A stretch of 64,000 nucleotides of DNA from Clavibacter michiganensis (GTDB taxonomy: Bacteria > Actinomycetota > Actinomycetes > Actinomycetales > Microbacteriaceae). The position numbers were made by a program, and so were the translations under genes. The notes beneath the pieces are model-generated. The model was not told the DNA's origin and searched no databases. It worked only from the letters and a program-made list of their open reading frames with translations. The stretch is from contig NZ_CP080437.1 in NCBI RefSeq assembly GCF_021216655.1, positions 248,001-312,000 on the forward strand, read 5' to 3'. Positions 27,494 to 35,062 of this stretch are shown piece by piece. Positions within the stretch are counted from its first letter, which is position 1. Every line of letters begins with the position of its first letter.

Positions 27494-28281
27494 ACGAAGA
27501 AGTCCTCCAGTCCCTCGTCCCCGACACCCGGCTCGCCGGCCGCACGGCCGTCATCACCGGATCCACCAGCGGCATCGGCGAGGCCGTCGCCCGCGTACTC
27601 GCCGCATCCGGCGCCGAGGTCGTCGTCAGCGGCCGCGACGCCGACCGGGCGCGCGCCGTCGTCGCCGCCATCACCGCAGCGGGCGGCACCGCCCACGCGG
27701 TGCCCGCCGACCTCGGCGGCGGGTACGACGGCATCCGCGCCTTCGCCCGCGACGCCGCCGCGGCCCTCGGCGGCCGCGTCGACATCCTCGTGAACAACGC
27801 CGGCGTCTACCCGGTGGGCGCGACCGCCGGCCTCGCCGACGACGACCTCGACGGGATCCTCGCCGTCAACGTCCGCGCGCCGCACGTGCTCGTCGCCGAG
27901 CTCGCGCCCGCCATGGCCGAGCGCGGGACGGGCGCGATCGTGGACGTCGGCTCGTGGATGTCCCGAGTGGGCATCCCGTTCGGTGCCGCCTACACGGCGT
28001 CCAAGGCGGCGATCGAGCAGATGACGCGCACGTGGGCGGCGGAGTACGGGCCGCGGGGCGTGCGTGTGAACTCGGTGGCGCCCGGCGCGACCTCGACGCC
28101 GGGGAACGCGGCCGACGCGGACGTGCTCGCCGCGATGACCGCGGGCACCGTCGCCGGCGTGCCCGTGCGTCCGGTCGACATCGCGTTCGCGGTGCGCTTC
28201 CTCGTCTCGGACGAGGCGGCGTTCGTCCACGGCGCACGGCTCGACGTCGACGGCGGGATCGCGAGCACGCGCCTCGCCTGA
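27484..28281 (+). CDS. Short-chain dehydrogenase/reductase (SDR)
   Basis: Classical SDR of 265 residues. The cofactor motif is TGSTSGIGEAVARVLA (residues ~21-36), NNAG lies near residue 105, and the catalytic Ser and Tyr-x3-Lys appear in DVGSWMSRVGIPFGAAYTASKAA. The C-terminal loop carries VRFLVSDEAAFVHGARLDVDGG. Substrate unknown. A longer in-frame start exists upstream, but the ATG at 27484 fits the operator and promoter arrangement (TATCAA seven bases upstream). Confidence 0.88.
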   Translation: MQSNEEVLQSLVPDTRLAGRTAVITGSTSGIGEAVARVLAASGAEVVVSGRDADRARAVVAAITAAGGTAHAVPADLGGGYDGIRAFARDAAAALGGRVDILVNNAGVYPVGATAGLADDDLDGILAVNVRAPHVLVAELAPAMAERGTGAIVDVGSWMSRVGIPFGAAYTASKAAIEQMTRTWAAEYGPRGVRVNSVAPGATSTPGNAADADVLAAMTAGTVAGVPVRPVDIAFAVRFLVSDEAAFVHGARLDVDGGIASTRLA

Positions 28282-28296
28282 CCCGCTCCGCGCACG

Positions 28297-28332
28297 ACGA
28301 CGCCCGCCCCCGGATCCCGTAGCGGGCGTCGT
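28297..28332. terminator. Hairpin between convergent SDR and TerC-family genes
   Basis: 11-bp stem ACGACGCCCGC/GCGGGCGTCGT with a 14-nt loop, 15 bases after the SDR stop and 17 bases past the stop of the minus-strand gene. Confidence 0.6.
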
Positions 28333-28349
28333 GGTGGTGCGGGGGAGCG

Positions 28350-29453
28350 CTAGCGGCGCGGGGCGTCCGCATCCGCGTCGCGGGTCGCCTCGACGCTGCG
28401 GCCGGAGCCGCGGGCCGCGTCGTCGTCCGCGTCGGCCGGGGCGTTCTCGCCCGCGACGGAGGCCGCGGAATCCGTGCCCTCGACGGCGGACGCGTCGCGC
28501 TTCGTCTTCGCGAGGCTCGCGACGGTGGCCACCGTGATGGTGAGGAGGATGAACGACAGCGAGAACCAGATCGGGATCTCGGGCGCCCACAGCATCGGCT
28601 CGCCGCCGTTGATGAAGGGCACCTCGTTCACGTGCATCGCGTGCAGCACGAGCTTCACCGCGATGAAGCCGAGGATGACCGCGAGGCCCTGCGAGAGGTA
28701 GATCAGGCGCTCGAGGAGGCCCGAGATCAGGAAGTACAGCTGGCGGAGGCCGAGCAGCGCGAAGGCGTTGGCGGTGAAGACGATGTAGGCCTCCTGCGTC
28801 AGGCCGAAGATCGCGGGGATGGAGTCGAGCGCGAAGAGCACGTCGGTGAGGCCGATGGCGAGCATCACCAGGAACATCGGGGTGAAGAGCTTCTTGCCGT
28901 CGACGCGCGTCGTCAGCTTGTCGCCGTCGTAGTGGTCCGATGTGGGGATGAAGCGGCGGAGCACGCGGATGAGCTTCGAGTCGGACTCGTCCTCGTCGTG
29001 CGTCTCCTTCATCTGCTTGTAGGCCATGACGAGCAGCAGGGCGCCGAAGAGGTAGAAGACCCAGGAGAAGTTGTCGATGATCGCGGAGCCCATCGCGATG
29101 AAGATGCCGCGCATCACGAGCGCTATCGCGATGCCGACGAGCAGCACCTTCTGCTGGAAGGCCCGCGGCACGGCGAAGCTCGACATGATGATGAGGAAGA
29201 CGAAGAGGTTGTCGACGCTCAGCGCCTTCTCCGTCACGTAGCCGGCGAAGTACTCGCCGCCGAAGGTCCAGTTCGAGAAGACGCCGACGCCGACGCCGAA
29301 GACGAGCGCGATGACGATGTAGACGACCGACCAGGTCGCGGACTCCTTGAGCGTCGGCTCGTGCGCCTTCCGCACGTGCGCGAAGAAGTCGAAGACGAGC
29401 AAGCCGAGGACGGCCGCGATGGTCGCGGCCCAGAGCCAGAAGGGGACATCCAT
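28350..29453 (-). CDS. TerC/Alx-family membrane protein (probable Mn2+ exporter)
   Basis: A 367-residue TerC-family protein with seven to nine membrane helices and conserved acidic motifs in the membrane (EKALSVDNLFVFLIIMSSF and DVLFALDSIPAIFGLTQ). Related proteins, E. coli Alx and Bacillus MeeF/MeeY, export manganese. The C-terminal ~45 residues are Ala/Asp-rich and polar. I start it at MDVPFWLWA (29453): the reading frame continues upstream, but that part coincides with a yybP-ykoY riboswitch and reads as unlikely protein. The riboswitch makes manganese-dependent expression very probable. Confidence 0.9.
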   Translation of the reverse strand: MDVPFWLWAATIAAVLGLLVFDFFAHVRKAHEPTLKESATWSVVYIVIALVFGVGVGVFSNWTFGGEYFAGYVTEKALSVDNLFVFLIIMSSFAVPRAFQQKVLLVGIAIALVMRGIFIAMGSAIIDNFSWVFYLFGALLLVMAYKQMKETHDEDESDSKLIRVLRRFIPTSDHYDGDKLTTRVDGKKLFTPMFLVMLAIGLTDVLFALDSIPAIFGLTQEAYIVFTANAFALLGLRQLYFLISGLLERLIYLSQGLAVILGFIAVKLVLHAMHVNEVPFINGGEPMLWAPEIPIWFSLSFILLTITVATVASLAKTKRDASAVEGTDSAASVAGENAPADADDDAARGSGRSVEATRDADADAPRR

Positions 29454-29489
29454 TTCGGGGGTTCTCCAGTACTCGGACCGCTGACGGGT

Positions 29490-29612
29490 CCGGTGGGGTA
29501 CTGAAGGTCTCCTCCACCCCGCGAGCTGCTGCTCGCGGAACCGGTCGTACGGGTCGGAGTGGTCCGACCGTATTGACGACACGACCGCCGGATGGGAGTA
29601 CTCCCCTTCGAG
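29490..29612 (-). ncRNA. yybP-ykoY manganese riboswitch
   Basis: Minus-strand leader of the TerC-family gene. The two hallmark loops are present in the right order: AAGGGGAGTA at the 5' end (29608-29599) and GGAGGAGACCTTCA before the 3' closing strand (GACCTT at 29509-29504, then CCCC). Between them lie the expected helices, including GCGAGCAGCAGCTCGC. A promoter -10 TATAGA (29625-29620) puts the transcript start near 29612. This family binds Mn2+ and very often precedes TerC-type exporters. The boundaries are approximate. Confidence 0.85.
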
Positions 29613-29691
29613 GGAACACTCTATACGGCCGCATGGAGCGCCCTGGACCGCGCGGGCGGATCCCCAGGCGCGGCGACCGCGGGCAGGCGCG

Positions 29692-30111
29692 CTACTCGAG
29701 GAAGAGCAGCACGATCCCCGCGACGGCCGCCAGGGCGCCGATGCCGATGAGCACGAGCCCGGTCACGCGCAGCGCGCGGCCGTCGAGCTCCGGTGCGTGC
29801 GTGCGGACGCGCCACGGGGAGCGCGGCGAGAACCAGACGCGCACGTCGGATCCGGCGGCGAGGTCGTGGGTCTCCGGGGTGTCGGCGGGCGCCTCGTGCA
29901 CGTCGCCGTCGCCGTCGAACCAGCGGAGGACGCGCCCGGGTGCTGCGCCGTCCTCGCGCGCGGACCCCTCCGCGACCAGGCCCTCGGTCGCCGTCCAGCG
30001 CCGGCCCAGCAGGCGGATCGACAGCCCGGCGACGTACAGGAGGACGCCGGGGACGAGCGCGATCCACGTGAGGAACTCGATGATGAGCGACGCCGCGGCG
30101 AGACCGTCCAT
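29692..30111 (-). CDS. Putative two-helix membrane protein with an extramembrane domain
   Basis: A 139-residue protein resembling DUF3592-type proteins. One helix lies at about residues 10-33, followed by a soluble domain that includes the segment VRVWFSPRSPWRVRTH, and a C-terminal helix at ~115-137. No catalytic motif. It lies 42 bases downstream of the metallo-beta-lactamase-fold gene on the same strand and may share its transcript. Function unknown. Confidence 0.65.
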   Translation of the reverse strand: MDGLAAASLIIEFLTWIALVPGVLLYVAGLSIRLLGRRWTATEGLVAEGSAREDGAAPGRVLRWFDGDGDVHEAPADTPETHDLAAGSDVRVWFSPRSPWRVRTHAPELDGRALRVTGLVLIGIGALAAVAGIVLLFLE

Positions 30112-30153
30112 GCCGATGACCCCGCGTCCGCTCGTCGAGAGCCCGAACAGGGC

Positions 30154-30792
30154 CTAGAGGTCGATGCTATCGCCGGGCTCGAGGGCGTGGAACTCGCCGC
30201 CGCCCTGCTCGGTCGCCCACTGCAGGCGCCCGTTCGACATGGCCTTGCCCGCGGTGGAGAGCACCATCTCGTGGGTGGGGAACGCGCGGCGGGGCCCGAC
30301 CGCGAGCACGTAGTCGATGGACTCGCTGATCTTCATCCACGGCGCGCCCGCGGGAGCGGCGAGCAGGTCGACCTCGACGCCCTCCGGGATCGTGAACGAG
30401 TCGCCCGCGTAGTAGAGCGTGTCGTTGACGAGCACACCGAGGTTGTCGACCACGGGGATGGACTCGTGGATCACGGCGTGCGTGCCGCCGAAGAAGCGCA
30501 GCGTGAAGGGGCCGGCCTCGATGGTGTCGCCGGCCTCGACCACGGTCACGTCGAAGTCGCCGACCGCGGCCGCGACCCCGGACGGCGCGTAGATGGGCAC
30601 GCCCTCGTTCTTGTCGAGGATCCGCTTGAGCTGCTCCGGGGTCCAGTGATCCGCGTGCTCGTGCGTGATGACGATGGCGTCGGCGTTCATCGCCTCCGTG
30701 ATGGGGGTGGTGAAGGAGCCCGGGTCGATGAAGAGCTTGCGCCCCGAGAGTTCCAGGACCAGGGCGGCGTGCTCGAGCTTCGTCAATCGCAT
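30154..30792 (-). CDS. Metallo-beta-lactamase-fold metal-dependent hydrolase (UlaG-like)
   Basis: A 212-residue member of the MBL superfamily. The metal motif is VITHEHADHWTPEQ (HxHxDH, residues ~42-52), with a later His in FFGGTHAVIH, Asp in LYYAGDSF, and a final His in AFPTHEMVL, the pattern of UlaG/YtnP-like hydrolases. Substrate unknown. The ATG at 30792 has neither a clear Shine-Dalgarno nor a TANNNT box. Alternatives upstream only add a Pro/Arg-rich stretch and would run toward tRNA-Glu, so this start is preferred. Confidence 0.83.
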   Translation of the reverse strand: MRLTKLEHAALVLELSGRKLFIDPGSFTTPITEAMNADAIVITHEHADHWTPEQLKRILDKNEGVPIYAPSGVAAAVGDFDVTVVEAGDTIEAGPFTLRFFGGTHAVIHESIPVVDNLGVLVNDTLYYAGDSFTIPEGVEVDLLAAPAGAPWMKISESIDYVLAVGPRRAFPTHEMVLSTAGKAMSNGRLQWATEQGGGEFHALEPGDSIDL

Positions 30793-30914
30793 GAGAGGAG
30801 CCAACACCGTCCGGGCGGCAGGGGCAAACCGGCGCGCGGGGGCGTCGTCCGGGGGCGATCGAGGGCGCGCGATCGGCATGCCCGCGGGCGGATCCGGCCC
30901 GGTCGGGGCTCGAT

Positions 30915-30944
30915 TTGGTCGGGCTGTGCGCGCTGTGGCATACT
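30915..30944 (+). promoter_or_regulatory. Promoter of tRNA-Glu
   Basis: TTGGTC and CATACT separated by 18 bases, followed by ACTCGACGAG as at the tRNA-Gln promoter. Confidence 0.6.
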
Positions 30945-30961
30945 CGACGAGTTGCAAAAAC

Positions 30962-31037
30962 GGCCCCATCGTTTAGCGGCCTAGGACACCGCCCTCTCAC
31001 GGCGGTAACACCGGTTCGAATCCGGTTGGGGTCACCA
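30962..31037 (+). tRNA. tRNA-Glu (anticodon CUC)
   Basis: Acceptor GGCCCCA/TGGGGTC, anticodon stem CCGCC/GGCGG with loop CTCTCAC (anticodon CTC), and T arm CCGGTTCGAATCCGG. The discriminator A is at 31034 and CCA is encoded (31035-31037), unlike in the other two tRNAs of the window. Confidence 0.95.
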
Positions 31038-31050
31038 CCGCATCATCCGG

Positions 31051-31087
31051 CCCGGCTCCTCCTCACGGAGGTGCCGGGCTTTCTTCT
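31051..31087 (+). terminator. Rho-independent terminator of tRNA-Glu
   Basis: Stem CCCGGC/GCCGGG with an inner CCTCC/GGAGG and loop TCAC, then CTTTCTTCTT. Confidence 0.85.
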
Positions 31088-31130
31088 TGCCCGCGTCGCC
31101 CGCGGGGCCCGGGCGCACGGCTCGGCCCTG

Positions 31131-31136
31131 TACCGT
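31131..31136 (+). promoter_or_regulatory. Leaderless-type -10 box
   Basis: TACCGT, six bases before GTG 31143. Confidence 0.5.
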
Positions 31137-31142
31137 CGAGGG

Positions 31143-31865
31143 GTGAGTGTGCACCTGGTCGGAGGCGGCCTGTCGGATGACGACACCCCCCTCCTCGCGC
31201 GGTTCCTGTCCGAGGCGACGACGAGGGCGACGGATGCCGCCCGGTTGGAGCCGGCCCGCATCGCCGTGGTCCTCGTGCACGACGGGCTGGGCGCCGAGTG
31301 GTTCGACCAGTACGCCGCAGCTCTCCGTGCCGCGGGCGCGTGCGAGCCGGTCGCGGTGCTGGCGCCCGAGGGCGGATCCATCCAGGTCGCGCAGCTGCAG
31401 GACGTCGACGGCATCGTCGTCGGCGGCGGGCTGACCCCCGCGTACCGCCAGGCGCTCGAGCCGGTCTTCGGCGAGATCCGCCGCCAGGTCACCGCCGGGG
31501 TCCCGTACCTCGGCTTCTCCGCGGGCGCGGCGGTCGCCGCCGAGACCGCCATCGTCGGCGGCTGGCGCATCGGCGACGTCGAGGTCGTGCAGGAGTCCGC
31601 CAGCGAGGACCTCGACGAGGTCACCGTGGAGCAGGGCATCGGCCTCATCGACGTCTCGGTCGACGTGCACGCCGCCCAGTGGGGCACCCTCACCCGCCTC
31701 ATCGCCGCGACCGAGGCCGGGCTCGTCGAGGGCGGCGTCGCCATCGACGAGGGCACCGTGCTCATCGTGGGCGAGGGCCAGCTGGTCGTCGAGGGCCGCG
31801 GCAGCGTCTGGTCGGTCATCGGCTCGGAGACGGGCGTCACCGTCAGCTCCGCCGGCGCGTCATGA
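31143..31865 (+). CDS. Peptidase S51 / dipeptidase E-like protein
   Basis: A 240-residue protein of the class I glutamine-amidotransferase-like fold, S51 branch. The nucleophile elbow is [18 protein letters not shown], where GFSAGA holds the Ser of the S51 triad. [15 protein letters not shown] is the matching GGGxT segment, as in cyanophycinase and PepE. The His/Asp partners are less obvious ([18 protein letters not shown]), so peptidase activity is plausible but not proven. The next gene, ung, begins ten bases after the stop. Confidence 0.8.
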   Translation: MSVHLVGGGLSDDDTPLLARFLSEATTRATDAARLEPARIAVVLVHDGLGAEWFDQYAAALRAAGACEPVAVLAPEGGSIQVAQLQDVDGIVVGGGLTPAYRQALEPVFGEIRRQVTAGVPYLGFSAGAAVAAETAIVGGWRIGDVEVVQESASEDLDEVTVEQGIGLIDVSVDVHAAQWGTLTRLIAATEAGLVEGGVAIDEGTVLIVGEGQLVVEGRGSVWSVIGSETGVTVSSAGAS

Positions 31866-31875
31866 TCCTCCGCCC

Positions 31876-32562
31876 GTGGCGCTGACCCTGCCCGCCCTCG
31901 TCGAGCGCGGCCTCATGGACGCCGGCTGGGCCGAGGTCCTCGCTCCCGTCGCCGACGACATCGCGCGGATGGGGGAGTGGCTGCGCGCCGAGGTCGCCGC
32001 CGGCCGCCCCTACCTCCCCGCGGGCGACCGCGTGCTGCGCGCGTTCCAGCAGCCGCTCGCCGACGTGCGCGTGCTCATCGTCGGGCAGGATCCGTACCCC
32101 ACGCCCGGCCACCCCGTCGGCCTGTCCTTCTCGGTCGAGCCCGACGTGCGGCCCGTGCCGCGGAGCCTCGTCAACATCCACCGTGAGCTGCGCGACGACC
32201 TCGGCATCCCGACCCCCGCGCACGGCGACCTCACCGCGTGGACCCGCAGCGGCGTGCTGCTGCTCAACCGCGTGCTCACCGTGCGGCCGGGCGCGCCCGC
32301 GTCGCACCGCGGCAAAGGCTGGGAGGCCGTGACCGAGTGCGCGATCCGCGGCCTGGCGACGCGCGGCGGCCCCCTCGTCGCGATCCTCTGGGGCAAGGAC
32401 GCGGGATCGCTCGCGCCGCTGCTCGCCCCCGTGCCGTCGATCACCTCCGTGCACCCGAGCCCGCTGTCGGCGTCGCGCGGGTTCTTCGGCTCGAAGCCGT
32501 TCAGCCGGGCGGACGCGCTCCTCGCCGAGCAGGGCGCCGACCCCGTCGACTGGCGGCTCTGA
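31876..32562 (+). CDS. ung: Uracil-DNA glycosylase, family 1
   Basis: Removes uracil from DNA to start base-excision repair. It has 228 residues, the family size. The catalytic water-activating motif is [20 protein letters not shown], and the minor-groove intercalation loop is [18 protein letters not shown]; the uracil-binding Asn lies in [12 protein letters not shown]. The GTG start at 31876 follows the S51-like gene closely without a strong ribosome site, suggesting one transcript. Confidence 0.96.
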   Translation: MALTLPALVERGLMDAGWAEVLAPVADDIARMGEWLRAEVAAGRPYLPAGDRVLRAFQQPLADVRVLIVGQDPYPTPGHPVGLSFSVEPDVRPVPRSLVNIHRELRDDLGIPTPAHGDLTAWTRSGVLLLNRVLTVRPGAPASHRGKGWEAVTECAIRGLATRGGPLVAILWGKDAGSLAPLLAPVPSITSVHPSPLSASRGFFGSKPFSRADALLAEQGADPVDWRL

Positions 32563-32603
32563 GCCGGTCCCGCGGGAGTCGTCCGCGCGCGCGGCCGTCC
32601 CCG

Positions 32604-32609
32604 TAGGAT
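32604..32609 (+). promoter_or_regulatory. Leaderless-type -10 box
   Basis: TAGGAT, six bases before ATG 32616. Confidence 0.5.
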
Positions 32610-32615
32610 CGCGGC

Positions 32616-33305
32616 ATGCTCGAGGAGGAATACCAGCGGCGGCGCCGCCTGCCCGCCCACCTCCGGAAGCCCGCGCCGCCGCTGCCCGTGTTCTCCTACG
32701 AGATCCGGCGCGCGACGGCCGACGACCTCCCGGACATCCGCGAGGTCTACAACCACTACGTGATGAACAGCACCGTCACCTTCGACGAGACGCGGATGAC
32801 GCTCGCCAGGTGGCGCGGCCGGTTCGGCCAGCTCGAGCGGATGGGGATGCCGTTCCTCGTCGCCGTCTCGCCGTCGGGGCAGGTGCTCGGCTACGCGCTC
32901 GTCGAGCCCGTCGGCAACCGGCGGTCGTCGCGGACGACGGTCGAGGACTCGATCTACCTGGGCGCGGCGTCCACGGGCAAGGGCCTCGGCCGCGCGCTGC
33001 TGGAGGCGCTCGTCGACGCGTGCCGCGAGGCCGGGATCCGCGAGGTCATCGCGGTCATCGCCGACCAGGGCGCGGACGCGTCGATCCGGCTGCACGCCTC
33101 GCTGGGCTTCACGGAGAGCGGCCGGATGGGCCGCGTAGGCTGGAAGTTCGGGCGCTGGCTCGGCACCGTCACGATGCAGCTGACGCTCAAGCCGACGGCG
33201 CAGCCGGGCCTGTGGGCGCGGACCATGCGGCGAGCGACGCCTGGCGCTGCCGCTCCTGCTCCCACCACGCCCGCTCCCGCTCCCGCCGCTCCTCCTTCGC
33301 GGTGA
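32616..33305 (+). CDS. GNAT acetyltransferase, phosphinothricin/methionine-sulfone (PAT/MnaT) type
   Basis: A 229-residue N-acetyltransferase. The domain covers residues ~28-195: IRRATADDLPDIREVYNHYV (typical PAT/MnaT opening), EDSIYLGAASTGKGLGRALL (acetyl-CoA loop with a T-G-K-G-L-G signature) and GFTESGRMGRVGWKFGRWL. Relatives acetylate phosphinothricin or methionine sulfone/sulfoximine; the real substrate is unknown. Oddity: the last ~40 residues are Ala/Pro-rich, and the coding region overlaps the tail of the convergent CPBP gene by 119 bases. Confidence 0.88.
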   Translation: MLEEEYQRRRRLPAHLRKPAPPLPVFSYEIRRATADDLPDIREVYNHYVMNSTVTFDETRMTLARWRGRFGQLERMGMPFLVAVSPSGQVLGYALVEPVGNRRSSRTTVEDSIYLGAASTGKGLGRALLEALVDACREAGIREVIAVIADQGADASIRLHASLGFTESGRMGRVGWKFGRWLGTVTMQLTLKPTAQPGLWARTMRRATPGAAAPAPTTPAPAPAAPPSR

Positions 33306-34347
33306 GCGGGCGGGGCGCGACCGTCTCCACGCGGTGACGGCGGGCCCACCAGCCGGTGAGCAGCGCGGATCCCAGCACGACGGCCATGGGCAGGAGCATG
33401 AACGGTCCGCCGGTGCCGGCGCTGCGGTCGAAGCTCTGGGACATCTGGCCGAGGATCACCGTGGGGATGAACAGGAGCGTGTTGTTGAGCGCGTGGATGA
33501 GGACGGGCGCCTCGAGGCCGCCCGTGTGCCGCGCCGAGAGGGGCGCCGACAGGCCGAAGACGAAGTAGTAGGCGATGAGCCACGGGTCCTCGGCGAGGTG
33601 GGCGAGGGCGAAGAGCGAGCTGGAGATCACCGCGCCGACGACGAGGGCGACGCGGGTGCTGCGGAACCAGGATCCGACGGAGCGCTGGACGAGGCCGCGG
33701 AACCCGTACTCCTCGCCCGCCGACTGCAGCGGGGTGGTGAGCAGGACGATGGCCAGGTAGAGCCAGACCTCGCCGTCGAACCGGACCTCGCCCGAGGGGT
33801 CGAGCGCGAACGTGACGCCGATGTAGACGAGGAAGACGGGCACCATCACGAGCGCGACCCGGCCGAGCCAACGCCAGCGGAACCAGCCGGCGATGGAGGA
33901 CATCGCGCCCATCCGGACGCCGAACAGCCAGCGCTGCAGGAGCATCGAGACGGGGATCAGGGCGGCGAGCGACAGGTTCGTGGCGAGCAGGACGATCGGC
34001 GTCATGGTCGTGAGGGATGCCTCGTCGGACGGGTCCATCCGGCCCGTGAGGATCTCGATGAGGATCGCGGCGCCGCCGAAGACGAGGGAGAGCACGAGGA
34101 AGGCGACGCCGAACAGCACGAGCGCGAGGATCCCGCGCCAGGGGCCGCCCGTGTCGCGGAGGCCGTGGTGGTACGGGACGGGCGGGCGCTCGGGGAGCGG
34201 CGGGAGCTCGGGCGGGAACGCGCCGGGCGTCGCGCCGGGTGCTCCGGCCCCGCCGGCGGCGGGAGGAGCGCCGGGGACGACGGGCGGCGCGATCGGGATA
34301 CCGGTTGCCGGGGGCAGGTCGGGGGTCGTGGGCTCCTGTGCGCTCAT
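33187..34347 (-). CDS. CPBP-family intramembrane metalloprotease
   Basis: A 386-residue protein with a Pro/Ala-rich cytoplasmic leader (~65 residues) and about eight membrane helices. The Rce1-like active-site motifs are present: SAGEEYGFRGLVQRSV (Glu-Glu and Arg), SLFALAHLAEDPW (His) and LIHALNNTLLF (His/Asn). Such proteases are associated with protein maturation or bacteriocin immunity; the target is unknown. The charged C-terminal tail (ERERAWWEQERQRQ) lies in the overlap with the acetyltransferase gene. TACCGT six bases before ATG 34347 fixes the start. Confidence 0.85.
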   Translation of the reverse strand: MSAQEPTTPDLPPATGIPIAPPVVPGAPPAAGGAGAPGATPGAFPPELPPLPERPPVPYHHGLRDTGGPWRGILALVLFGVAFLVLSLVFGGAAILIEILTGRMDPSDEASLTTMTPIVLLATNLSLAALIPVSMLLQRWLFGVRMGAMSSIAGWFRWRWLGRVALVMVPVFLVYIGVTFALDPSGEVRFDGEVWLYLAIVLLTTPLQSAGEEYGFRGLVQRSVGSWFRSTRVALVVGAVISSSLFALAHLAEDPWLIAYYFVFGLSAPLSARHTGGLEAPVLIHALNNTLLFIPTVILGQMSQSFDRSAGTGGPFMLLPMAVVLGSALLTGWWARRHRVETVAPRPLTAKEERRERERAWWEQERQRQASLAAWSAPTGPAAPSA

Positions 34348-34353
34348 GCCGCC

Positions 34354-34359
34354 ACGGTA
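34354..34359 (-). promoter_or_regulatory. Leaderless-type -10 box of the CPBP gene
   Basis: TACCGT on the minus strand, six bases before ATG 34347. Confidence 0.5.
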
Positions 34360-34475
34360 CGCGGGGGCGGGCGGCCGGGGATCCACCCGGCGGCGGAGGG
34401 CGCGCGGCGGAGGGCGGAGGGTGCGGCGGGGCGGTCGCCCGCCCGCGTACGGTGGTCGGGACGAGAGGCGCACCC

Positions 34476-34685
34476 ATGCAGCAGGACCAGGAGCACGACG
34501 AGGACCGCGACCCGGACTTCGCGGAGAAGCGGCGCGAGCAGCTGACGACGGCCCCGAAGGCGGTGGATTCGGACGCGGCGCCGCGCGTCGACGTGACCGA
34601 GCAGGATGGCGGCGTGACGCGCATCGACGTGGCGGACACGGCGTCGGTGCGGCCCGGGAAGACGACGGAGGCGCGCGAGTCGTGA
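34476..34685 (+). CDS. Small acidic protein, unknown
   Basis: A 69-residue polar protein with no membrane segment. The first half is rich in Asp, Glu, Gln and Arg (DQEHDEDRDPDFAEKRREQ). The second half, VDVTEQDGGVTRIDVADTASVR, alternates hydrophobic and polar residues and may form beta strands. GAGAGG is about 8 nt upstream. Short proteins with a similar C-terminal pattern occur in related actinobacteria as far as I recall, but no function is known to me. It is the last gene before the low-G+C island. Confidence 0.5.
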   Translation: MQQDQEHDEDRDPDFAEKRREQLTTAPKAVDSDAAPRVDVTEQDGGVTRIDVADTASVRPGKTTEARES

Positions 34686-35062
34686 GCGGCACAGACGCCG
34701 AAAACGCATCGCGACACTTCGCGTCAAGGTGACGTGACTCTCGTGCGGCACCGGCGGATGGAATGCGGCGACGCGCGTCTCGATGAGCAATTGACAGCGC
34801 GGCTTGACGCGCCTTCGCATGGCGCAAATCACTTCGTCCTGCCGGGCGAATAGGGCCTGTCAGAGCGACACGCAGCCACTCTCGACTCTTTCGCTACAGT
34901 TAGTGCTCATTTGCAGACGGAGAAGTTAGGCGCATCAGGGAAATCCTGGTTTGTCGCGAAGGACGTGCATAGTGTTCGTGAATGATCAGTGCGAAGCCAA
35001 ATCGGGGCCGCGAATGCTATTGCGCACTGTGCATGACTTGACGACGGAAAGTGTAAATAAAT
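34686..35062. other. Low-G+C intergenic stretch, left part of the island
   Basis: 377 bases without a convincing gene. G+C drops markedly after about 34,740. Promoter-like elements are TTGACA (34791), TACAGT (34895-34900) and, close to the next gene, TTGACG (35038) with AT-rich TAAATAAAT just before the ATG. No repeat, tRNA fragment or IS end was found. Confidence 0.6.

Noticed and set aside
29454..29582. N-terminal extension of the TerC-family protein
   Set aside because: The segment coincides with the riboswitch and is polar and Arg/Ser-rich, unlike the family.
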